The notes under the pieces: generated by a model
Databases searched by the model: none
Told to the model about the DNA's origin: nothing
Seen by the model: only the letters and a program-made list of their open reading frames with translations
Shown: positions 28,771-39,100 of the stretch, piece by piece
How positions within the stretch are numbered: the stretch's first letter is position 1
Layout of the letters: every line of letters begins with the position of its first letter
DNA from: Candidatus Nitrosocosmicus sp.
GTDB lineage: Archaea > Thermoproteota > Nitrososphaeria > Nitrososphaerales > Nitrososphaeraceae
DNA: 63,363 nucleotides
Direction of reading: 5' to 3'
NCBI GenBank assembly: GCA_025934495.1
Contig: JAICXY010000005.1
Location: 1 to 63,363 of the forward strand
Made by a program: the position numbers and the translations under genes

Positions 28771-29550
28771 GTGATAGTTTTAAAAAAAACAACCATTTTT
28801 TATTCTCTCTTGTTTGTAGTTACGAGTTTTGTTACATTAACTCCTTCAATTCATGCTCAAAATATTCTATTACCTGACAATAATCCAACAGTTTCTGTTA
28901 TAGGGGAAGCAGAAAAACAAATTTCATCCGATCAGTCAAAGATATCACTTGCTGTTGAAAATTCTGCAACTGATTCAAATATTGCACGTAAGGATAATGC
29001 AGAAAAAATGGACAAAATTATTTCTGCTTTAAACACAAAGGGGTTAACAAGCAAAAATATATCAACTTCAAATTTTGAAATAACTCCAAACTATGATAAT
29101 CAAAATAACAATTATGGAAAAATTATTTCCTATACTGCATTAAATAGAATTACACTGACCGTATCAGCAAATGTAAATATATCATCATTTATTGATTTGG
29201 CAGTTAATAATGGAGTTAATCGGGTAGAAAGCATAGAATTTACAACATCTAAAAAAGTCATAGATGAAAACTATAATGAATTGTTAAAGGAAGCATTCAT
29301 TAATGCAAAACAAAAAGCTGAAATACTATCTGGTGAAGGTGGATTTTTAATAAATGGTGTAAAAAGGATTGACATATCACAAGATAATGGTAACCAACCG
29401 TCTCTCCCTCCTTTGCCTTATGCATTTAACTCCAACTCGCTCTCTGCATCACAAAAAACTTTATCATCACCAACGCAAATACTTCCGCAAGGAAATAAAT
29501 TGATTGTGGATTTACCAGTAACATTTTATATCAAAAACAAAATTCAATAG
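28771..29550 (+). CDS. exported SIMPL-domain (DUF541) protein
   Basis: 259 residues from GTG 28771. A signal peptide (residues ~8-28, IFYSLLFVVTSFVTLTPS) ends near HAQN. The remainder is one SIMPL domain: it opens with PTVSVIGEAEKQISSDQSKI, continues with the helix ARKDNAEKMDKIISALNTKG and the strand SKNISTSNFEITPNY, then VNNGVNRVESIEFTTS and AFINAKQKAEILSGE. SIMPL/DUF541 proteins are periplasmic or surface oligomers (Brucella BP26 forms a hollow ring); their role is often linked to envelope or oxidative stress. The C-terminal Ser/Pro-rich linker breaks the last strand. It stands alone between the MITE and a convergent small exported protein. Confidence 0.85.
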   Translation: MIVLKKTTIFYSLLFVVTSFVTLTPSIHAQNILLPDNNPTVSVIGEAEKQISSDQSKISLAVENSATDSNIARKDNAEKMDKIISALNTKGLTSKNISTSNFEITPNYDNQNNNYGKIISYTALNRITLTVSANVNISSFIDLAVNNGVNRVESIEFTTSKKVIDENYNELLKEAFINAKQKAEILSGEGGFLINGVKRIDISQDNGNQPSLPPLPYAFNSNSLSASQKTLSSPTQILPQGNKLIVDLPVTFYIKNKIQ

Positions 29551-29705
29551 ATCTTCTCCAACAGACACTAGGTACAAATTTTTACTATCTTTTTGTTCAA
29601 TAAGTAGAAGCCTCGGAATTTAGAATCTTTTAAATAAGAAATCTGTATCTAAATATAATTTTAAAACTGATTTTTAAATGAGAATTCCAAAAGCAAAAAA
29701 AAGGG

Positions 29706-30095
29706 TTAGTGATTTTGATAATAGTTTTTTGCCAAGCTATTACCCACGTTGTTATTTGGATTACTTACTGGTTTATTTTTTGTAAAAAATTGTGAATTAT
29801 TGCCATTTAGTTGATTAAATGTTTTGACAGTCTCGGTACCATTTGGAAATATTTTTGATTGATTAAACGGGGTATTAATACTTGGATTGGAATGAGGTCC
29901 TGGTGAATAGGGTGTTAATGGTCCAGCAGCCTTTGATGCGGATGATTGATTTCCAGAGGATGATGCGGATGATTGATTTCCAGAGGATGATGGTTGAGCA
30001 AATACTTCAGCATATCCTACATAAGTTATAATTGCTGCGGCTAGAATAAAAATTGCCACTACCAATGTTTTTTGATAAAAGGAAATATTGTTCAT
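29706..30095 (-). CDS. small exported Asn/Ser-rich protein with 9-residue repeats
   Basis: 129 residues from ATG 30095. An upstream in-frame start at 30170 exists, but the extra 25 residues are Ile/Tyr-rich and unlike a signal peptide, whereas MNNISFYQKTLVVAIFILAA begins a normal one, ending near AEVFAQ. The mature part has two copies of SSSGNQSSA (27-bp DNA repeat at 29938-29991) and an Asn-rich tail with several NxS/NxT glycosylation sites. No fold recognised. It is convergent with the SIMPL gene. It resembles the other small Asn/Thr-rich secreted protein at 6887-7174 in style, though not in sequence. Confidence 0.6.
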   Translation of the reverse strand: MNNISFYQKTLVVAIFILAAAIITYVGYAEVFAQPSSSGNQSSASSSGNQSSASKAAGPLTPYSPGPHSNPSINTPFNQSKIFPNGTETVKTFNQLNGNNSQFFTKNKPVSNPNNNVGNSLAKNYYQNH

Positions 30096-30485
30096 TACTT
30101 TGAAAAGATTACTATAATATAAAAATATACTGCAATAAAGAATAGAAATATTACAAATGCGAAATATCATCCTTTAACCAAGATAAATATAAAATAATAA
30201 TGCTTTGGCTACAATGCTAAACAAATTAATAAAATAGTTTTATTGAGAATTCAGTTCCATGCAAGGCGCGCCATTAGTTAACTGTCTATGCGAATCATCA
30301 AAGATAAATAACATTATTATCACAAAAACAAAAAAAATCTCTATTGTAAAAATATTATGATTATTCATGTATTTCTCATATTTTTGATATATTAATAGAT
30401 ATTTTTTAATATTTTATTATTGTATTTAATTTATATATCATTAAAAAAAGTAATACAGTTAAATAGCAAATAAAAATATAGAGAT
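30096..30485. other. intergenic stretch, nothing recognised
   Basis: 390 AT-rich bases. An isolated GC-rich word AGGCGCGCC (30263-30271) stands out but I see no wider structure. Confidence 0.4.
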
Positions 30486-31928
30486 TTAGCAAACTATTTT
30501 TGAAATTTCTTTTATAATTTCTATAAAACATTTTGTGGCTTTATTTAAAAGATCAATATTTGTAAATTCATTAGGTGAATGCATTTTATTAGGTAGAATA
30601 GTACTTCCGATACAAATTGAATCAACTGACAATAATTTATTAAAGATATACATTGGTCCTGATCCGGGTGAAGAAATATTTAATATAACATCATTGAATA
30701 TTTTTTTTGCTCCATCTATAACTATATTTACATATTCATTGTTAAGAGGAGTCCGGTATGCAGGCTCTCCGCTCCAAAAAGTAATTTTTAATTCATCTTC
30801 CGAATGGCCTTTTGCTCTCAGAAAGGAAACTAACTTATTAAATTGAGATTTTGGATCCATAAATGGCACTAACCTAAAATCGAGTTTGGCCGTTGCACTC
30901 GAAGGAATAATAGTTTTTACTCCCTGATTGGTATATCCAGAACAAAAACCGGTTATATTACAAGTAGGTTCTAAGGCAAGGCGCTTCTTTATATCAGAAC
31001 CTGATGCGTTATTGATAAATTGACGTATACCATATTCTTTTTTAAAAGAATCCTCATCAAAATATTCTTTCTCTATTTGTTGTAATTCTCCTTCTGTAAG
31101 GTGTTCGATATCGTCGTACCAACCATCTATCAATATTTTACCATTATTATCATATAACGACGTTAAGATTTCAATAAGCTTCCAAGCAGGATTTTCGATG
31201 GCAACTGCCAGGCTAGAATGAACATCATGAGAAGGGCCTTGAACATTTAATTCAACATTTAGGATACCCTTTTGCCCAAGTGATATTATAGCTCGTCCTT
31301 TATTATCGATATAACCACTTTCCCAAATTATCAAATCACAATGAAATTTATCAATGTATTCTAACAAATATTTATTTAAGTTCGGACTTCCAATTTCTTC
31401 TTCGCCTTCAATTAAAAACTTTATGTTGCAAGGAACATCTCCAGTTTGTTTTAAAAAGAACTCTACTGCTTTTATACGAGTTATTAATTCCCCTTTATCA
31501 TCAGAGGAGCCTCTACCGAAAATAACATTTCCATCAACCTTGCCGCTGAAAGGATCATCATCCCATTTTTCAATTGGATCAATAGGTTGAACATCGTAAT
31601 GATTATAGAACAAAATTGTTTTTCCCAAAGGATTAGATTTTGATTTTACCTCGCCAAAAACTATTGGAGGTATGGTTAAATGTTTTTCAAGGTCATTATT
31701 ATCTTTTGATTTAAGATTTTTAGGTTTACTCAAATATAATAATTCTGTTCTTATTCCGGCTGTATTCATCATTTTAGCTAAAAGCAATGCACATTCTTCT
31801 AGTCCTTGATTTAGTGCAGAGACACTCGGTTGCCTAATTAAAACTTGTAGATCTGCTATCAAATCATCCATTCTTTCATCAACAAGAGAAGGAGACAATA
31901 GAAAGGTATCATTCATATTCTTTTCCAT
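30486..31928 (-). CDS. M20-family metallopeptidase (dipeptidase-like)
   Basis: 480 residues from ATG 31928 (TTG 31934 possible). The zinc-binding and catalytic motifs are present: FYNHYDVQP (zinc His, catalytic Asp; residues ~110), GRGSSDDKGE (bridging Asp, ~140), and IEGEEEIGSPN (catalytic Glu pair, ~175). A dimerisation domain begins near ISLGQKGILNVELNVQGPSHDVHS, and the C-terminus carries a zinc His in NKMHSPNEF. The long SLGQKG/GPSHDVHSS pattern fits the carnosinase/CPG2-like dipeptidase branch. No signal peptide, so it likely cleaves small peptides in the cytosol. The next gene upstream (GCS2-type ligase) lies 164 bases away on the same strand, so the two may be expressed together and act on related gamma-glutamyl or dipeptide substrates; that link is inference. 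Confidence 0.88.
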   Translation of the reverse strand: MEKNMNDTFLLSPSLVDERMDDLIADLQVLIRQPSVSALNQGLEECALLLAKMMNTAGIRTELLYLSKPKNLKSKDNNDLEKHLTIPPIVFGEVKSKSNPLGKTILFYNHYDVQPIDPIEKWDDDPFSGKVDGNVIFGRGSSDDKGELITRIKAVEFFLKQTGDVPCNIKFLIEGEEEIGSPNLNKYLLEYIDKFHCDLIIWESGYIDNKGRAIISLGQKGILNVELNVQGPSHDVHSSLAVAIENPAWKLIEILTSLYDNNGKILIDGWYDDIEHLTEGELQQIEKEYFDEDSFKKEYGIRQFINNASGSDIKKRLALEPTCNITGFCSGYTNQGVKTIIPSSATAKLDFRLVPFMDPKSQFNKLVSFLRAKGHSEDELKITFWSGEPAYRTPLNNEYVNIVIDGAKKIFNDVILNISSPGSGPMYIFNKLLSVDSICIGSTILPNKMHSPNEFTNIDLLNKATKCFIEIIKEISKIVC

Positions 31929-32091
31929 GACCAAAAACTTTTCTTTATATAAAATTAAACACCCCCATTCAATAAGATACTTTATTCACTCGTGAACATA
32001 CCAAATAAGAGTTTTTTTAATTATTTAAATAAGTTCATTCTTTATAATAAATAGAGTATAAACATATATAAAAAAATTATAAATTAATCTT

Positions 32092-33354
32092 TTATAACAA
32101 TGGAGAATTATTTTTTGTTTTATTCCAAATATGTTGAATAATTTCAGAAACAGTTTGATTGATATTTCCATTGTATCTTGACTCCCATAATCTTGCTACA
32201 TATAGCCCAGGAGATGTTTTATTATTCAATCTTGACTCCAAAATACCTATAAATTCTGAACCTAATCCTAAATCCATTAAACCTTGTTTTGCAATATGTA
32301 AATGTGATCTTGTAGTTTCAGTAATGTCAAAATGAGTTTTTGCATTATATCCTGAATGAATAACAGCATTTCGTTCTTCTCGTATAGATGATAGAGGTCT
32401 TAATGTTTTACTGGCTAGGATGGATTTATAAAGAAATCCTATAAAAAACTCTATCATTGCCACCATTTCTTTAGGTGTTGGTTGCACAGACATTATTCTA
32501 GTCTCAACCCTATAATATTCAGAATTTAATCTAATACGTAGATCATCATGTCTATCTTTTTCTAATCCAAAATAATCTTTTGAGGGAACATGAGTCCTAG
32601 ATGTAATATAATCGATATAATCTTCCAGTTTATCCAAATATCTTGGGATTGCAGGAAAACCAGAATTATGTTGTTCAGAATGATCGTACAAGTAAATTCT
32701 TGGCGAATATAGTGAAAATAATTTACCTGCAAATAACCTACTATTACAACCAAGTAAAATAGCCGAGGGAATTAAATTAAGAATATAGTTAAACATATTT
32801 GCAGTATGTATTGGATTTTTTCCTTGAAGATGTAAATGAAAACCTTGTATCGCTGTTGCAATATTTCGAGCTTTATATTTCTGTCCCTCAAGTTCTACAT
32901 CAGGTATTTTCATCGAACTATTGTAAAGATTCAGATATCTTTCTTTTCTTGTAATAAATTTTCTTTTAAATATATCTGGAGACGGATTCCCGCCTAAAAA
33001 AACAGGTATTACATCTCTGTTTTTATAAACTTTTTTTATAGAAGAGGCGAGAAAGTCTAGAAATTCTTCAAAGAAAGAATTAATATTTGAAAGGTTATGC
33101 ATTGATATTGGATCTGTTATAATCTCAAATTGACATTTGCCATATTCGGTATCAACTTTATATTTAGAACACAATTCTTTAATTAATGGATAAGCATTAA
33201 CAGGCAAAGCTTTATCATCAAGTAAACAAGCTTCTACCTCAACTCCGACCCTATATATTTCATCGATTCGCTGGTCGTCCTCCTGAACTCTTTTTTTTAG
33301 TCCAAGTGATTGATCCACTAAAACGTTATTCAATTTAATTGATACTTTCCTCAC
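32092..33354 (-). CDS. GCS2-type glutamate-cysteine ligase family protein
   Basis: 420 residues from GTG 33354. GCS2 family motifs: GVEVEACLLD near residue 35 (the Glu pair that binds metal in the ATP site), YGKCQFEIITDP (~85), AIQGFHLHLQG (~170) and YYRVETRIMSVQPTP (~285). Family members join an amino acid to the gamma-carboxylate of glutamate, using ATP; well-known ones make gamma-glutamylcysteine or act on related carboxylates. Whether this one makes gamma-glutamylcysteine is unknown, as Thaumarchaeota are not known to make glutathione. Length and motif order are normal. It precedes the M20 peptidase gene on the same strand. Confidence 0.75.
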   Translation of the reverse strand: MRKVSIKLNNVLVDQSLGLKKRVQEDDQRIDEIYRVGVEVEACLLDDKALPVNAYPLIKELCSKYKVDTEYGKCQFEIITDPISMHNLSNINSFFEEFLDFLASSIKKVYKNRDVIPVFLGGNPSPDIFKRKFITRKERYLNLYNSSMKIPDVELEGQKYKARNIATAIQGFHLHLQGKNPIHTANMFNYILNLIPSAILLGCNSRLFAGKLFSLYSPRIYLYDHSEQHNSGFPAIPRYLDKLEDYIDYITSRTHVPSKDYFGLEKDRHDDLRIRLNSEYYRVETRIMSVQPTPKEMVAMIEFFIGFLYKSILASKTLRPLSSIREERNAVIHSGYNAKTHFDITETTRSHLHIAKQGLMDLGLGSEFIGILESRLNNKTSPGLYVARLWESRYNGNINQTVSEIIQHIWNKTKNNSPLL

Positions 33355-33501
33355 TAAATATACTATAAATTTGCTTATAAAGATATATGTATATTGTGAT
33401 ATAGGCTATTGATTTATATTATTACAGTTATTATTACCTTTTCTATATAGTTCAATTATTTATAACAGATCTATTAGCAATAACATTAAAAAAAATAATA
33501 T

Positions 33502-33999
33502 TTAACCTTGATCATTCAACATAGATCCTTTTTGCTTTTTATGGTTTATTGTTACTTCTTTATGACATTTATAACACAAAGTCCTCAAATTATCTTTATT
33601 GTGATGAAATTCCAGTATTGTTTTGATTTTATTTTCAAGTGTATCAAAACGATAACCAAAATTGTAATAATAGGATTTAGGAATTATATGATCACACTCA
33701 AGCCAATTTTTCTTTACTTTGTTATACCGTTTTTTCTTGTGTAATTTAATTTCACAAATTTGACATGTGAAATTGTCTCTCTTTAAAACGCTATTTCGTA
33801 CCTTACTCCAGTAAAAATTTGAATTATACCATTTTGAAAAATCTTTATTACATCTTTTTGAACAGTATTTTCTAAAGGGTTTACAAACTCGATTTGTACA
33901 ATTAATGTTTCTGCATATAGGTTCACTATTCTCATCATATTTATCAAACTCATTTATATAAACAATAAATTTTTCATTTTTACCTTCTGTGTTGTTCAT
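33502..33999 (-). CDS. HNH endonuclease-like protein with zinc clusters
   Basis: 165 residues from ATG 33999. An N-terminal zinc cluster (CRNINCTNRVC...YCSKRC) is followed by the HNH domain: CQIC, LECDHIIPKS (catalytic His), HHNKDNLRTLCYKCH with the central Asn and the last Cys pair and His. Structural cysteines CQIC and CYKC frame the domain, as in McrA-type HNH nucleases. The protein is very basic (RYNKVKKNWL). It could nick DNA as part of defence, repair or a selfish element; no restriction or phage gene lies beside it. It is divergent from the haem A synthase gene (344-base gap). Base composition is extremely AT-rich, like its neighbours. Confidence 0.8.
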   Translation of the reverse strand: MNNTEGKNEKFIVYINEFDKYDENSEPICRNINCTNRVCKPFRKYCSKRCNKDFSKWYNSNFYWSKVRNSVLKRDNFTCQICEIKLHKKKRYNKVKKNWLECDHIIPKSYYYNFGYRFDTLENKIKTILEFHHNKDNLRTLCYKCHKEVTINHKKQKGSMLNDQG

Positions 34000-34343
34000 A
34001 AAACTTGAATAATATTTGTAAAGTAATGTTTTAAATAAATTATTATGTTCTCTCCAGATTTAGCAATATATCAAAAATTATACATCCTATTGGGCCTTTT
34101 CTATATTGTTTTTAATAAAACATTATATTTAGAAATTTGAGAGTTTTCATATTCAAACATAACAAATCCCATAATTATACTACTATCTTAATCCTATAAT
34201 AATCAAAATAAAATACATATAGAACCCCAAAAAGAATAATCCCATAAATTGCTATTACATATCTGAGCATAGTAAATAATCGCCAAAATATATGATAAAT
34301 TATTTACTGCAATTATAAACATAAAAAACATTTAAAATATGCA
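34000..34343. other. intergenic stretch between divergent genes
   Basis: 344 AT-rich bases between the HNH gene and the haem A synthase gene; must hold both promoters, though none is obvious by eye. Confidence 0.4.
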
Positions 34344-34841
34344 ATGAAACAATTCAGTTTATTTAAATTGAAAAATAGCAAACAGGTTAAATTCCCTAGC
34401 TCATCTATTTTTACTACAATATTTGTAATTCTTGGTTTAATTTATTCAGTAATGTTACTAGGTGTCTATCTTACTTCGAGTCACCAAGGATTATCATGTT
34501 TAACTTGGCCTTTATGTCCTAATGGTTTTGATTTCCCACCGCCAAAATATTTTTATGAGCATATACATAGGTTTTTAGTTTTAGTTCTTTCTATAGCGCT
34601 ATTTTCTTTTACAGTTTTTGCATATAAAAAAATTCCGGATAAGAAAATCAGAGTAAAATTATTAATTGCATCAATACTATTAACTGCTCAAATACTATTA
34701 GGATGGCTTGTTATTTTTACAAGGTTAAATCCATTTGTTGTTGCAAGTCATCTCTCTAATGCAGTAGCACTTTTTGGAATTATTCTAATTACATTACTAT
34801 CAATTCATAACGAAATAAAGAAGGAAAAGATGAAAATATGA
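34344..34841 (+). CDS. ctaA: haem A synthase, half-size archaeal type (CtaA/Cox15)
   Basis: 165 residues from ATG 34344 with four membrane helices. Motifs are GVYLTSSHQGLSCLTWPLCP, where the two cysteines C-x5-C sit on the outer face and can form the functional disulfide, EHIHRFLVL (haem His) in helix 2 and ASHLSNAVALFG (haem His) in helix 4. Bacterial CtaA has two such four-helix halves; many archaeal enzymes, such as that of Aeropyrum, have only one and are thought to dimerise. The enzyme oxidises the C8 methyl group of haem O to make haem A, needed by A-type haem oxidases, which fits the oxidase genes at 16947-19808. No haem O synthase (CtaB) is seen in the window. The downstream gene is convergent, with two bases between the stops. 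Confidence 0.85.
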   Translation: MKQFSLFKLKNSKQVKFPSSSIFTTIFVILGLIYSVMLLGVYLTSSHQGLSCLTWPLCPNGFDFPPPKYFYEHIHRFLVLVLSIALFSFTVFAYKKIPDKKIRVKLLIASILLTAQILLGWLVIFTRLNPFVVASHLSNAVALFGIILITLLSIHNEIKKEKMKI

Positions 34842-34843
34842 TA

Positions 34844-35878
34844 TCAAATTTTTGTTAATTTTAACATATTTAACATTTTAATTTCCATACCATATCTATT
34901 TTCTTGAGTCTTCATATGGGTATAAATTTTAATCAAGTCTACAAAATTTTTTAAAATACTAAATTTATTAGATATTTTCATTTTAATAAAATTATAAACT
35001 AGAGTATATATTTTAAAATAATTCAATACTTCGATGTAATAATTAGATAAGCTATACATATTTTTTATAAAAATATCGGCACAAATAGTAGATGGTATTA
35101 TACCTTCTCCTAGCAACGGGTATACTGTCCCTATTGATTCACCTACCCCAATTGTTTTTTTTCCATCACTAAATGGTATACATTTTGAGGGGGGAGTTAT
35201 TCGGACCGGTCTGCCTACTTTTTTAATTATAGTACAATTGTATTTTTTCAAAAAAGATTCAAGAAAATCATTTGTGTGTTTGCGTCTAAAATCTCCTGAA
35301 CCTATATGGGCATAACCATTTCCTAATGGAAAATACCAGAAATAACCAGAGAGTGAAGGAAAAGCCTTTAGATAAAAATCATCAAAAGGAATACTACTAT
35401 CGTATTTTACCTTATATTGTATACAAGGAATCCATAGCTCGTCTTTTAATTTTGGTAAATAATGTCTATGAAAACCAGTTGAATCAATAATTAAATCGAA
35501 ATCTTGTTCTAGAGTTTTTTTTTCCGGAACTTTATTATAATTGATGTTTGTTCCTTTAATCATATCTTGAATAAGTTTTAATTTGTCATAACTTATCATA
35601 CCTTTCAAGTTTATATCCATACTTTTATCACTTTCAAAACCACTTCCAATATCAACTGTCATTTTTTTTCCATCATGTAATACATAATTTTCAAAATCAA
35701 GACCACATTTTTTTGCATAATCTTTCATAACATTTTCACATGTCGCCCATGCACAAACAGCATCATGAGTTTTTTCTTCCATCCTTTCATAACCCACAAC
35801 ATGAACATCATGATGATCATTTAGCTGATTCATTAAATATGCACCCGCCACACCTATTCCTACAACGGCAACCTTCAT
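34844..35878 (-). CDS. FAD-dependent geranylgeranyl-reductase-like oxidoreductase
   Basis: 344 residues from ATG 35878; an upstream start at 35920 would add a Trp/Phe-rich leader and push the FAD motif away from the end. The N-terminus reads MKVAVVGIGVAGAYLMNQL, a Rossmann FAD motif. Later come DLIIDSTGFHR, then PLGNGYAHIGSGDF and GVGESIGTVYPLLGEGI, the second FAD-contacting Gly-rich segment of the geranylgeranyl reductase family. The family saturates isoprenoid double bonds in archaeal lipids or quinone tails. Saturated menaquinones are reported in Thaumarchaeota, so either lipid or quinone could be the substrate. It lies beside haem A synthase and within 11 kb of mqnC, mqnD and mqnE; that neighbourhood is suggestive, not proof. 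Confidence 0.75.
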   Translation of the reverse strand: MKVAVVGIGVAGAYLMNQLNDHHDVHVVGYERMEEKTHDAVCAWATCENVMKDYAKKCGLDFENYVLHDGKKMTVDIGSGFESDKSMDINLKGMISYDKLKLIQDMIKGTNINYNKVPEKKTLEQDFDLIIDSTGFHRHYLPKLKDELWIPCIQYKVKYDSSIPFDDFYLKAFPSLSGYFWYFPLGNGYAHIGSGDFRRKHTNDFLESFLKKYNCTIIKKVGRPVRITPPSKCIPFSDGKKTIGVGESIGTVYPLLGEGIIPSTICADIFIKNMYSLSNYYIEVLNYFKIYTLVYNFIKMKISNKFSILKNFVDLIKIYTHMKTQENRYGMEIKMLNMLKLTKI

Positions 35879-35962
35879 TGTCAATATAAAATTGAACCAA
35901 GACAAATAAATTGATTTCATCCAGAATTTAAGAATATTAATAACACCAAGCTGAATAAATAA

Positions 35963-36175
35963 ATGAGGAAAAAGAAAAATACCAAGGTTCCAACTCCTGT
36001 TCGGACAGGAATCACCCTCCTTATTATAGGTGCAATTATAGTTGGTGTTGGAACGTCTTTAAATAAAGATGCCTTATCTTTGTATGGATTTATTATCGTG
36101 GTCTGTGGATTTTTTTTATATTTCGTATCATCAATCTATCTGAAAAGACAAGAAAAGAAAGGCAAAATAAAGTAA
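35963..36175 (+). CDS. small two-helix membrane protein
   Basis: 70 residues from ATG 35963. Basic start (MRKKKNTKVPTPVRTG), two hydrophobic segments (ITLLIIGAIIVGVGTSL and LYGFIIVVCGFFLYFVSS) and a very basic end (RQEKKGKIK). The stop abuts the stop of the convergent leuS gene with no bases between. The upstream gene is divergent (84-base gap). Function unknown; the length and layout are common for small membrane proteins conserved beside core genes in archaea. Confidence 0.6.
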   Translation: MRKKKNTKVPTPVRTGITLLIIGAIIVGVGTSLNKDALSLYGFIIVVCGFFLYFVSSIYLKRQEKKGKIK

Positions 36176-39100
36176 TTATTCTAAAAAGATAGCTGGTTTA
36201 AATGGTCTTGAAAATTTTGCTTTTTTATTAGGATCCATTATTTCTTTTTGATTTTCTCCATATATATAAAAATTTTCAGCTGGAATTTTAAGCTCATCAG
36301 ATAATAAAGTAATTGAATCCAACAGTGGTTTAAATTCATCAAATTTTCCTATATTATACCTTCTCTCTCTTTCAGCAGGAGACAAAGAGAGTATATCATC
36401 GATAGTTTTTTTAATAAATACCGTATTTTTCTTTATAATGCTTTTAATTTTATCATCTTGATTCGATTCAGATAGCAATGTTTTCATTATCTCACCAAAG
36501 TTTTTATTTTTATTTTGATTATTTACAAATAGCCTTAATATTTCCCAATACAAATAGTTTTTTTCTTCTGAAGATAAATAAAGAAATACTTTACTGATAG
36601 ATGTATTTTTTGTTATCTTTAATATTTTATTCAAGTCATTTAAAATATTAGATATATATTGTTCATTTTCTTCGTTAAGACTATCCTGTATTTGATTTTT
36701 ATCTATCGATGGCCATGTATTTGTAAAAATAGAATTATTGTTACCAAATAAATGCCATAATTCTTCTGAAAGAAAAGGACAAAATGGAGATAGAACTTTT
36801 ATTCTTTTTGTCAAAAATGTATAAATGATAAATACATCTTTTTTAGTTTGATATAAATGTCCATATTTAGAAAATTTTCTTCTCTTATACCATTCAAAAT
36901 CTTTATCCATCAGATATAAAGCGGTATTAAGTGCTTCTCTTATCTTTAATTTTTCAAAAGAAAAAGTAATAGTTGAAATATTATTATTTAATCTAGTTAA
37001 CAACCATTTATCTTCCATATTTAAATTTTCATTCTCAAGTAATAATTTTTCTTCAGAACTATTAAAAATATTTAAAAGACTCTCTATGATGGAATTATTA
37101 TTTTTATAAAAGGACATGTAAAAATTATATATCTCTTTTAATTTTGTATAAATTCCTTTAAGTATTGAAAACGAAAAGTCAACGTCCTGTAATAGTTCGC
37201 CCAATACCAGCATTGCAACCCTTATGGAATCAGCACCGTATTGTTGTATAGCTTTTCGCAATGGTATAATATTTCCCATAGATTTTGACATCTTTTTTCC
37301 ATCCATCAATACTGAACCATTAACAACAATTTGTCTAGGCCAAAGATTTTGTGGAAATAATATTGCATGATTAAAAATAAAAAATGAAAGGTGATTTGGA
37401 ATAAGATCTCTTCCCGAATGTCTAGAATCTAGTGGATAATAATATTCAAATTCTTTTTTTATTTCAAAGGACAAATTTAAAAAACTTTTCAAGTAATTCA
37501 TATCAAAAACTTTATTATCATTATCAATAGTCTTGGAGGAGGAGCCCTCTTCTTCCAGAATAAAACTTCCATCGTCTTTTAATTTTGTAAAACTTTTATT
37601 TTTTTTTCCATATATTATATAATCAAAAAAAGATTCATCTATCAAATTGACGTAATTTTCCAGATTATTTGTATTTACATATTTTGCTATAATATAATAG
37701 ACCATATAAATTACCGAGTCTGATAAGCTTTCAATTATCCAATCTTTATCCCAAGGAAGTAATGTACCAAGACCAGTCTTTCTTGCACATGCCCTTTCCT
37801 TTAGCCAATCAAAAACATTTTCAAATTCTCCAATTATTTCACTTGGAATTATATCCATTTGCCTTAAACATTTTAATGCTAATTCTTTCCATTTTTCATT
37901 ACCATAATTTAGAAACCATTGATTATTAAGAATTTTAACAAAACAAAGAGCACCGCATCTACAATAAACAGGTTTATTTGTTAATTCATAAAAAATTATA
38001 GAATTTTTAGACTTTAAAAGCATTTGTTTAACTTCTTCTCGGACTTTTGAAATAGGCATATCCGAATATGGAGTCCTACTATTCATTACTCCTTCATAAA
38101 ATTCCAAAGTATACAGTTCTGATGTTGCCTTTTCCAAATTAGGATCGTTCTGATCTATTATAAAATATTTTTTAAGGAAAATTGATGAAGGTATTATTTG
38201 TTGATTGGCATCTAGCATATCTGTGTCGCTAAATTCAAATTTTAATTTATCCAAATTAGAATTTATAATAGTTATTGGTTGAAGTTCATTAGGATTAATT
38301 GCTTTAAAAAAATGATTTCCAAGTTTTTTAATATCGATTAATGCCTGCATATCAAATGGTGCGTGGGCAGGAACTGACATAACTATTCCACTTCCATCAT
38401 CCATTGTAACAAATGATGCAGGCAAAATAGGTATCAATAAATTAGTTATAGGGTTTTCTACAAAACTTTCAACAAATTCAGAACCATTAACTTCGGAAAT
38501 AATTTTTATATCGTGATTTTGAAATTCCAATTTTTTTGCTGCAGATTTGCTTATGATCCAAGTTTCATTATTGTTTACTATGACCTTCAAATAATTTTCA
38601 TTACTGTTTATCCATAAATTAGTAACACCAAAAATTGTTTCAGGTCGCAATGTAGCTACCGGAATAAAAACATGTTCATTTTTTAGTTTAAATTTTATCA
38701 AGACATATTCTGTGAATGATGGTTCAATATCGCCTAAAGTATCATGCTGACTTACAGGGTTACCATCATTTGGACACCACCCAACAGGATGGGAACCTTG
38801 TTCAATAACACCTAACTCAAACAAAGTTTTAAATTGCCATGAAATAAATTTTTTATAAATAGAATCAATTGTAGTAAATTCTCGCCTCCAATCAATAGAA
38901 TACCCCATTTCAATCATACCTGATTTAATTTCATTATGAAAATATTTTGCAATATTCAATGGCTCTACAAAAGAATCAATAATACTTTGATCAATTAAAA
39001 AAATATTTTTAAAATTATCTATCAAATCTTTATCTTTGCCTTGAACTCTTTTTGACATTCCCAGTATGGGTGTACCTGTATAATGGAATCCCATAGGGAA

